Shown: in pieces, positions 31,192-36,523 of the stretch
Numbering within the stretch: the first letter of the stretch is position 1
How the letters are laid out: every line of letters begins with the position of its first letter
Source: Rhodoferax sp.
GTDB lineage: Bacteria; Pseudomonadota; Gammaproteobacteria; Burkholderiales; Burkholderiaceae_C
Length of the DNA: 36,523 nucleotides
NCBI GenBank assembly: GCA_021737865.1
Contig: JAIPDC010000009.1
Coordinates: forward strand, 1-36,523
Reading direction: 5' to 3'
Notes under the pieces: model-generated
Seen by the model: only the letters and a program-made list of their open reading frames with translations
What the model was told of the DNA's origin: nothing
Database searches by the model: none
Made by a program: the position numbers and the translations under genes

Positions 31192-31760
31192 AGTCCGGCT
31201 CCCACGAAGCTCTTGCGAACGGTGTTGACACGTGCGCTGAGCTGCACCAAAAGCTGCAGGCTGAGCAGGCTCATGCCTGCGGCCATCAGCCCGTACGGAA
31301 TCCACAGGGGCGGCGCCCAGGATGATGACGTGGTTTGCTGCTCCACCCACGCCTCATGAAACAGCGCCCAGGACTTCCAGGAAAAGAAGGTGCAAAACAG
31401 ACAACCCATCAAATCCACACCCAGCAGCCGCCATTGGTTCATCCACGCCGGCAACCAGCCGGCGATGGCCTCAATGCCCACGTGGCCCCGCAAGGCCTGC
31501 ACGAAGGAGCCACACAGAAAGGTAGCGCCGACCAGGCAAAACACGGCTGCTTCGTCCTGCCAGTCGGTCGATGCCTGCATCACATAGCGCGACACCACGC
31601 TGTAGGTCAAGACGAGTGAAGCCACCAATAGCGCCACCATGCCCAGAATCACCATGGCCTGGTTGATCCATTGCAGCAGTTGGGCCAATGGCTTCAAAAG
31701 TCCGGGCGTATCGGGGTCGATGGCGCCCATGACCACTCCGGTCCCCGTGCCGTGGCTCAT
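31188..31760 (-). CDS. matQ: TRAP transporter small permease (DctQ type)
   Basis: The 190-residue membrane protein has four membrane segments (about 33-55, 70-90, 110-130, 150-172) and the DctQ pattern around YVMQASTDWQDEAAVFCLVG and RGHVGIEAI. It pairs with the large permease. Both ends overlap its neighbours by four bases (ATGA at 31757-31760 and 31188-31191), a tightly coupled P-Q-M cluster. Confidence 0.92.
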   Translation of the reverse strand: MSHGTGTGVVMGAIDPDTPGLLKPLAQLLQWINQAMVILGMVALLVASLVLTYSVVSRYVMQASTDWQDEAAVFCLVGATFLCGSFVQALRGHVGIEAIAGWLPAWMNQWRLLGVDLMGCLFCTFFSWKSWALFHEAWVEQQTTSSSWAPPLWIPYGLMAAGMSLLSLQLLVQLSARVNTVRKSFVGAGL

Positions 31761-32779
31761 AGCAGCTTCTGCGCGGCCTTCAACAGCGCGGCGCAGGATT
31801 CGTTCTTGTCATTGAAGTCCTTCCACGCCGTTTCGCGCGCGATAATTTGCCATTTTTTCAGTGTCGCCTCGTCCATGTCGTAGACCTTGGCACCGGCCTT
31901 GGCATAGATCTCGGCCGCCGCCTTGTCGTCGGCCCTGGCAGCGTCCCGAGCAAAGGCTTCGAGTTCACCACCCACGGCCATCACTACGTCCTGCTGGGCC
32001 TTGGGTAGCTTGATGAACACTTCTTTGGAAATCATCAGGGGCTCAAACATGAACCAATAGGTTTTGTCGCGCCCCGAGGTCAGGTGCTTGGCAATTTCTT
32101 CCAGTTTGAACGAGATAAAGCTGGTGCTGGACGTCATGGCCGCATCCATGGCGCCGGTCTGCATGGCGGCATAGATTTCGTTGGAAGGCAAGGTGATGAC
32201 GGAGGCGCCGGCCTGCTTGAGCATCATGTCCATTTCTCGACTGCCGCCACGTACCTTCAGGCCTTTGGCGTCCTCAGGGGTCACCAGCGGGCGCGTGCGA
32301 CTGGCCACGCCGCCGGCCTGCCAGATCCAGCTGACGATCATGATGCCCTTGTCGTCGAGCACCTTGCTCAGGAGCTTGCCAACCTCGGCCGTTTTCCAGG
32401 CCGCGCCCTGCTCGTAGCTTGGCACCAAGGCGGGCATCAAGCCAATATTGGTTTCGGCCACCTCGCCGCCAGCGTAGGACAGGGGCACCAGACTCATGTC
32501 CAGCGCACCCTTGCGCATGGATGAAAACTGGGCGTTGGTCTTCATCAGGGACGACCCCGGGTACACGGACGCCTTCAATGCGCCAGAGGTGCGCTTCTCC
32601 ACTTCTACCGCAAACTTGCGGCACAGGCGGTCGCGAAAATCGCCTTCGGTCAACGTGCCGCCGGGAAACTGGTGCGAGATTTTTAGCCCGCCCATTGCTT
32701 GCGCCCAGGCGCTGTGCGTGAGCGCGCCCAGGGCGGCAGCACCCACTGCCTGCATGATGTTTCTTCTGGTGAAAGTCAT
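31757..32779 (-). CDS. matP: TRAP transporter substrate-binding protein (DctP type), probably malonate
   Basis: The 340-residue periplasmic binding protein has a Tat-like signal (TRRNIMQAVGAAALG with cleavage likely after AWA, about residue 26) and the DctP fold. Conserved points include the Arg in KVRGGSREMD, which in this family clamps the substrate carboxylate, and the NEIYAAMQTGAMDAAMTS motif. AGGAG lies 8 bases before the ATG. The 76-base gap from matA contains a hairpin over the matA stop. Naming follows the rhizobial MatPQM malonate system; the substrate here is inferred from matA and matB. Confidence 0.9.
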   Translation of the reverse strand: MTFTRRNIMQAVGAAALGALTHSAWAQAMGGLKISHQFPGGTLTEGDFRDRLCRKFAVEVEKRTSGALKASVYPGSSLMKTNAQFSSMRKGALDMSLVPLSYAGGEVAETNIGLMPALVPSYEQGAAWKTAEVGKLLSKVLDDKGIMIVSWIWQAGGVASRTRPLVTPEDAKGLKVRGGSREMDMMLKQAGASVITLPSNEIYAAMQTGAMDAAMTSSTSFISFKLEEIAKHLTSGRDKTYWFMFEPLMISKEVFIKLPKAQQDVVMAVGGELEAFARDAARADDKAAAEIYAKAGAKVYDMDEATLKKWQIIARETAWKDFNDKNESCAALLKAAQKLL

Positions 32780-32849
32780 TTTTGTCTCCTGTTGATATTC
32801 GGCAAAGCAAAATTCTTATTCATGGTGTCCCTGCGCTTTGAAATGTGAT

Positions 32850-32870
32850 GGGCCTTCAGCCCGAAGGTCC
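32850..32870. promoter_or_regulatory. Hairpin over the matA stop codon
   Basis: GGGCCTTC (32850-32857) and GAAGGTCC (32863-32870) pair with one mismatch around a 5-base loop and cover the matA TGA. No U tract follows on the minus strand. It may stabilise or attenuate the message between matA and matP; a true terminator is unlikely. Confidence 0.45.
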
Positions 32871-34361
32871 AATAAACAATTGTTGGATGGCTCCAGACAC
32901 CGGTATCTTCCCCTGCGTCAATTGGGCGCGGTGCTTGTCCAACCGATTCAGGTCATAAAGGTAGTTAACCATCAACCCGTAGGACTGTTTGAGGCCTTTG
33001 GAAGAAGGATCGGCGGCCCAGTTGATGCGCTCCACGCGGGCGCCGTTGCCCAGGTGAAAGCGCGCAACCGGGTCAATGGGTTTTCCGTCCAGCAGCGCCT
33101 GACCCAGATAGTGCGCCGCGCAACGCATAAGCATCTGGCGCACGACGGATTTCTCGGACAATTGCAGGTTGGCTTCAACCGCCGTCAGAAAATGCGTGGC
33201 ACCCGCAGGCTCAAAGCCCACCGCCCGCCCCAGCGCGGTGCGCTCCTTCTCGTCCAGCGCCTCAAGCAGACCGGCAATGTTCTTGCCAAGCCACGCCCGA
33301 AAACCAGGAATGGGTGAGAGCGTCGCAAATGTCCTGAGCTTGGGAAACTCTTCCTTGAGTGTTTCCACCACCCACTTGATCAGTGAATCGCCAAAGCTGA
33401 CTCCACGCAACCCCGCCTGTGTGTTGCTGATGGAGTAAAAAATGGCCGTGGTAGCGCGCTTCAGATCAGCGTCCGCACCCGTTTCATCCAGCAACGGGGT
33501 GATGGTGCTGGCCAAGTGGTCCACCAGAGCGACTTCGACAAAAATCAACGGCACGCCAGGCAAACGGGGATGAAAAAAACCGTAACAACGCCGGTCGCTG
33601 TCCAACCGGTTTTTTACATCAGCCCAACTCTTGATGTCGTGCACCGCTTCGTATTGAATCAATTTCTCGATCAAGGACGCTGGTGAATCCCAGCTGATGC
33701 GACGCAGGTCCAGAAAACCCACATCAAACCAGGTGGAGAACATGTACTCCATCTCCACATCAAGCGCCAACAGACGCTTGTCCTGCTTGAGACTGGGTTG
33801 CATCTCGGCCCGCATATCGACCAGGAACTGGATGCCGCCAGCATAGACGCTGAAGCGTTGAAGAATTCTGCGGCGCGGTGACACGGTGGCGCGGCGGTAG
33901 ATCACCTGGGCCACTGCTTCCTCGGGCGTGCCCACGGCTGCGGCAAACTGCACCTGGGCGGCCTTGACCTTTTGCGGATCGGCCACGAACTGCTCGCTCA
34001 TCAACAGCCACAGATCACGCCTTCGCTCTGTCGTCGCACCTGCATACCAGGCCGCGATGGCCTGCGCGCGTCGACCGCCCTCCACCTCGCTGACCCTTGG
34101 ATCAATGATGGCTTGCAACTCCTGCAGCGTGCGGCGCATCACGCGGGGTGACAAGGCCTCATCCCTCTGGCGCAAAGCGGACTTCAGCCGTTCTTGTGTG
34201 GATCGGGAACGACCACCACTGCTCGCGCTTGGTATCAAATTCGCTCCTGATTTGATAGCTGCCTCAGCACTCTTTTCGGGGGCTACAGCACTATTTTGCT
34301 CAATGTTCGCGGCTGGAAGCAACCGCGACACACTACGACTGATCCAGTTGGACGGATTCAT
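32856..34361 (-). CDS. matA: Malonyl-CoA decarboxylase
   Basis: Decarboxylates malonyl-CoA to acetyl-CoA. The 501-residue product has the helical N-terminal domain (from about residue 52) and a C-terminal GNAT-like catalytic domain with FHPRLPGVPLIFVEVAL, YSISNTQAGLRGVSFGDSL and the ATLSPIPGF motif. The start at 34361 overlaps the matR stop by four bases. The first 45 or so residues are not family-like: rich in Ser, Ala and Glu and encoded by a segment with an inverted repeat and a repeat copy. They look like an added tail. It acts after MatB in malonate use. Confidence 0.95.
   Translation of the reverse strand: MNPSNWISRSVSRLLPAANIEQNSAVAPEKSAEAAIKSGANLIPSASSGGRSRSTQERLKSALRQRDEALSPRVMRRTLQELQAIIDPRVSEVEGGRRAQAIAAWYAGATTERRRDLWLLMSEQFVADPQKVKAAQVQFAAAVGTPEEAVAQVIYRRATVSPRRRILQRFSVYAGGIQFLVDMRAEMQPSLKQDKRLLALDVEMEYMFSTWFDVGFLDLRRISWDSPASLIEKLIQYEAVHDIKSWADVKNRLDSDRRCYGFFHPRLPGVPLIFVEVALVDHLASTITPLLDETGADADLKRATTAIFYSISNTQAGLRGVSFGDSLIKWVVETLKEEFPKLRTFATLSPIPGFRAWLGKNIAGLLEALDEKERTALGRAVGFEPAGATHFLTAVEANLQLSEKSVVRQMLMRCAAHYLGQALLDGKPIDPVARFHLGNGARVERINWAADPSSKGLKQSYGLMVNYLYDLNRLDKHRAQLTQGKIPVSGAIQQLFIGPSG
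34233..34257. repeat. Perfect 8-base inverted repeat in the matA 5' region
   Basis: TATCAAAT (34233-34240) and ATTTGATA (34250-34257) pair perfectly around 9 bases. It lies at the edge of the repeat-like segment 34249-34297 and encodes part of the unconserved MatA N-terminal tail. Confidence 0.6.
34249..34297. repeat. Possible short dispersed repeat inside matA (copy B)
   Basis: The segment runs GATAGCTGCCTCAGCACTC, then CGGGGGCTACAGCAC and an A/T end, lining up with 29143-29197. It is translated in the same frame as that copy and lies in the non-conserved N-terminal tail of MatA, as expected for an insertion that kept the frame. Confidence 0.5.
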
Positions 34362-35050
34362 GCCAGCAGCCAGCTCTTCTGTTCGCGGGCCAGAGCACGC
34401 AGGGCCTCCCGCTGGCGCATCAGGTGAACGCGCATGGCAGCGTCCGCCCCTTCGCAGTCACGTGCACGCAGCGCGTCGTAAATTGCCAAATGTTCGCTCA
34501 GGCTTTGCTCCAGCCGCCCCGGTGCGTGGAGCTGTTGTTGACGAGCCAATTTCAATATCTTGCGCAAATCGGCAATCGCCTGTGCCAGCCAGCGATTGTT
34601 GGCCAGCGTGATGATCGCTTCATGAATAATGAAGTTGGTTGCGTAGTAGTCGTTGATGCGTTTGGCCTGCGCATGCTGCTCCAGCCGCTTGTGCAGGGCA
34701 TCAAGTGCGGCCAGATCGGCATCACTCGCATTGCGTGCAGCCTCGAACGCGCAACGTCCTTCGAGTAGGGCAATCACCGGAAAAATGTCGTCCAGATCTT
34801 GTTCCGTGACCTGGTTGACAAAGCAACCCCGACGTGGCTCGTGGCGCACCAAGCCCTCGGCTGCCAGCACCTTCAATGCTTCACGCAAAGGAGTGCGCGA
34901 GATTTTCAGACTCTCGCACAGCGCCGCCTCATCCAGAAAGCTGCCCTGCGCCAGTTTGCCTTCAAATATCTGGTCCCGCAACCGGCCCGCAACTTCGTCG
35001 TGCAATGAGTTGTGAACCTGACGCAGGGTGGACACTGGGCTAATTGACAT
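34358..35050 (-). CDS. matR: GntR-family (FCD) regulator of malonate use, MatR-like
   Basis: The 230-residue protein has a winged helix (about 15-85, same ISRTPLREALKVLAAEGLV stretch as the regulator at 7448) and an FCD domain (about 95-220; metal-type His in FIIHEAI and SEHLAIYDAL). It is first gene of the malonate operon and overlaps matA by four bases. MatR proteins of rhizobia repress or activate mat genes in response to malonate. A promoter with an inverted repeat in its spacer lies directly upstream and suits autoregulation. The leader is short (about 18 bases) and lacks a good ribosome site. Confidence 0.93.
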   Translation of the reverse strand: MSISPVSTLRQVHNSLHDEVAGRLRDQIFEGKLAQGSFLDEAALCESLKISRTPLREALKVLAAEGLVRHEPRRGCFVNQVTEQDLDDIFPVIALLEGRCAFEAARNASDADLAALDALHKRLEQHAQAKRINDYYATNFIIHEAIITLANNRWLAQAIADLRKILKLARQQQLHAPGRLEQSLSEHLAIYDALRARDCEGADAAMRVHLMRQREALRALAREQKSWLLA

Positions 35051-35075
35051 CCGTTATTTTCAGTAATTACGGATA

Positions 35076-35104
35076 ATTATGTGACGTTCAGTCACCAGCA
35101 ACAA
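35076..35104 (-). promoter_or_regulatory. matR operon promoter with an embedded operator-like inverted repeat
   Basis: On the minus strand, TTGTTG (35099-35104) and CATAAT (35076-35081, 5 of 6 to consensus) are 17 bases apart. The start site would be near 35068. GTGAC-N5-GTCAC (35081-35095), a perfect inverted repeat, fills the spacer. A second symmetry, ATCCGT (35049-35054) with ACGGAT (35069-35074), spans the leader to the start codon. Confidence 0.65.
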
Positions 35105-35150
35105 GCCCCTTTACCCCCGGACAAACCCGGGGTGGTACTCACATGATGGT

Positions 35151-35969
35151 CTATCGGGCCTTCGGCTGTGGCCGAACCTGCGCCCACCACCACAAACCTG
35201 CGCCACCCAAAATCATGGGTACACACAACCACTGTCCCATGCTCATACCCAACGACAGCAGACCCAGGTGGGCATCGGGTTCACGGAAGAACTCCGCAAC
35301 AGACCGCATCACGCCATAGCCGAACAAGAACGCTGCCGCCACCTGCCCCCGCTTGGGTGCCGTTCGGGCATACCACCACAGCAGCACAAACAGCAACAAC
35401 CCTTCCAACAAAAACTGGTAGACCTGAGACGGGTGGCGCGGCAGGTCACCAGCACCCCGAAACACCATGCCCCAGGGCAGACTCGGGTCCGCCAGGCGCC
35501 CCCACAATTCGCCATTGATGAAGTTGCCAACCCGACCCGCAGCCAGCCCGGTCGGCACACAAGGCGCTACAAAATCGGCCACTTGTAAAAATGGCCGCTT
35601 GCGCGACACACTAAACCACAGCATGGCCACAATCACGCCCAGCATGCCGCCATGAAAACTCATGCCGCCTTGCCACACATAAAAAACCTCAAGGGGATGT
35701 TGCAGGTAATACGCTGGTTTGTAAAACAGGCAATAGCCAATGCGCCCGCCCAAAACGACACCCATCACACCCAAGAACAAAATATCTTCAACATCGCGGT
35801 AAGCCCAGGCACTGACTCCCTTCATGGTCGCAAAAGGGGCATGACCCAAACGTCTGCGGCCCAGGAACATGAACAGTGCAAAGGCGGCCAGGTAGGTCAG
35901 GCCATACCAGTGCACAGCGATGGGGCCTAACTGCAGCGCGACGGGGTCAATTTGTGGGTGAATCAGCAT
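35151..35969 (-). CDS. lgt: Prolipoprotein diacylglyceryl transferase Lgt
   Basis: Inner-membrane enzyme that transfers diacylglycerol from phosphatidylglycerol to the lipobox Cys of prolipoproteins. The 272-residue product has about seven membrane segments, the HWYGLTYL start, the [10 protein letters not shown] and [11 protein letters not shown] motifs, and the family signature [14 protein letters not shown]. It starts at 35969 and ends 100 bases from matR. The gap holds a CCCCGG/CCGGGG hairpin (35115-35132) without a T tract. Confidence 0.97.
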   Translation of the reverse strand: MLIHPQIDPVALQLGPIAVHWYGLTYLAAFALFMFLGRRRLGHAPFATMKGVSAWAYRDVEDILFLGVMGVVLGGRIGYCLFYKPAYYLQHPLEVFYVWQGGMSFHGGMLGVIVAMLWFSVSRKRPFLQVADFVAPCVPTGLAAGRVGNFINGELWGRLADPSLPWGMVFRGAGDLPRHPSQVYQFLLEGLLLFVLLWWYARTAPKRGQVAAAFLFGYGVMRSVAEFFREPDAHLGLLSLGMSMGQWLCVPMILGGAGLWWWAQVRPQPKAR

Positions 35970-36014
35970 GGCGCTATTGTGCCTTCGCCATCAGAGCGCG
36001 TGACGGTGCGGCGC

Positions 36015-36263
36015 TTAGCGGCCCTTCTTCTTGCTGCGCAGCATGCCCATGGCATCACGGTTGCGTTCGATGCGATCCAGGCGTCTGGCATCTTCCCGCT
36101 CCATGGCCTTGCGCTTGGTGTAACCGGTGGTGTCCGCCCAGGCCCACCATGCAATGGCCAAGCCAAAGGGGGATAAGACAATCCACCAGTCCCACATTGC
36201 GATGGGGCCGATTTCCATAAATTTCAGGGTCAAAAAGACCAATCCCAAGCCCACTAAATACAT
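36015..36263 (-). CDS. Small Trp-rich membrane protein (TIGR04438-like)
   Basis: The 82-residue protein from the ATG at 36263 has AGGAG about 7 bases upstream, two membrane segments (about 2-18 and 24-43, the second with WDWW and WWAWAD) and a highly charged tail ending in RSKKKGR. It fits the small Trp-rich protein family found widely in Burkholderiales; the function is unknown. The frame is open further upstream to 36386, but that part runs through the terminator and is not coding. 45 bases separate it from lgt downstream. Confidence 0.85.
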   Translation of the reverse strand: MYLVGLGLVFLTLKFMEIGPIAMWDWWIVLSPFGLAIAWWAWADTTGYTKRKAMEREDARRLDRIERNRDAMGMLRSKKKGR

Positions 36264-36334
36264 GGCGATCTCCTGTAATCCGGTTCCACTGTAACCCAAG
36301 CCACGGCGCGCACCACCAAATGGCACCACCGTAA

Positions 36335-36358
36335 AAAAGCCCGCTACTGCGGGCTTTT
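36335..36358. terminator. Bidirectional intrinsic terminator
   Basis: AAAAGCCCGC and GCGGGCTTTT pair over 10 bases around TACT. A runs on one side and T runs on the other make it work in both directions. It lies 25 bases after the acetyl-CoA synthetase stop, which it should terminate. Confidence 0.92.
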
Positions 36359-36382
36359 CTTCATTGGCGACCGTGCGCCAAA

Positions 36383-36523
36383 TCAATAGGCTTGTCCCAG
36401 CTGGTCCAGGATGGCCGGATTTTCCAGCGTCGATGTGTCTTGCGTGATGGCCTCACCCTTGGCGATGGAACGCAGCAGACGGCGCATGATCTTGCCGGAG
36501 CGCGTCTTGGGCAAATTGTCGCC
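36383..36523 (-). CDS. acs: Acetyl-CoA synthetase, C-terminal end only
   Basis: The last 46 codons and stop (TGA at 36383-36385) of a gene continuing past the right edge. It encodes the C-terminal lid with the catalytic, acetylation-controlled Lys in [15 protein letters not shown], then GDTSTL-like [14 protein letters not shown]. The sequence after the lysine matches Acs rather than propionyl-CoA ligase PrpE. Acs activates acetate to acetyl-CoA. The start and most domains are outside the window. Confidence 0.9.
   Translation of the reverse strand, partial: GDNLPKTRSGKIMRRLLRSIAKGEAITQDTSTLENPAILDQLGQAY

Noticed and set aside
31192-31350. N-terminal extension of the TRAP large permease
   Set aside because: The extra 53 residues are hydrophilic, unlike the family, and lie inside the small permease gene. 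The ATGA overlap start is better.
35115-35132. CCCCGG/CCGGGG hairpin between lgt and matR as an lgt terminator
   Set aside because: The stem is only six pairs and no U tract follows on the minus strand.
36264-36386. N-terminal extension of the small Trp-rich protein
   Set aside because: The extra frame runs through the bidirectional terminator, and the ATG at 36263 has a good ribosome site.

Overview
The window is high-GC, gene-dense chromosomal DNA. It most resembles a betaproteobacterium of the Comamonadaceae (Rhodoferax/Polaromonas-like). The reasons are protein character, a cbb3 oxidase locus next to an FNR-type regulator and hemN, a TRAP-type malonate operon, and short dispersed repeats of a kind I associate with that family. 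The genus assignment is inference. No rRNA, tRNA, CRISPR, insertion sequence or prophage was seen, and no gap between genes exceeds about 175 bases.

Layout. (1) 1-7312, minus strand: a propionyl-CoA/methylmalonyl-CoA operon read mutase, GNAT-NTF2 fusion, meaB, pccB, pccA (pccA runs off the left edge). It converts propionyl-CoA to succinyl-CoA; the epimerase is not here. A divergent GntR/FCD regulator follows at 7448. (2) 8249-11927: a membrane-anchored HDOD protein, dusA, and a wax ester synthase/diacylglycerol acyltransferase. (3) 11928-21147: a micro-oxic respiration island with a SafE-like membrane protein, hemN, an Fe-S FNR regulator, fixH, ccoP, ccoQ, ccoO, ccoN, ccoS and ccoI. It carries three good FNR boxes, and the third also faces a universal stress protein gene (21255-21698). 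(4) 35050-21684, minus strand: ten closely spaced co-directional genes. These are a malonate operon (matR, matA, TRAP genes matPQM, a crotonase and matB), then a FIST-domain protein, a PAS-rich hybrid histidine kinase and a REC-HD-GYP c-di-GMP phosphodiesterase. (5) 35151-36523: lgt, a small Trp-rich membrane protein, a bidirectional terminator and the 3' end of an acetyl-CoA synthetase gene.

How it fits together. Two modules feed short acyl-CoAs into central metabolism: propionyl-CoA through methylmalonyl-CoA to succinyl-CoA, and malonate through malonyl-CoA to acetyl-CoA. Each has its own GntR/FCD regulator, and the two regulators are clear paralogues. The oxygen-limitation island lies between them and is tied together by FNR sites.

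The most unusual features are: the malonate catabolic genes running directly into a FIST/hybrid kinase/HD-GYP signalling cassette, which superficially matches the gene content of the rpf (DSF) quorum-sensing locus; a GNAT-NTF2 fusion locked by four-base overlaps between the mutase and its GTPase chaperone; the absence of ccoG, with a very strong terminator hairpin in its usual place; and short repeat-like segments that have become part of coding sequences.
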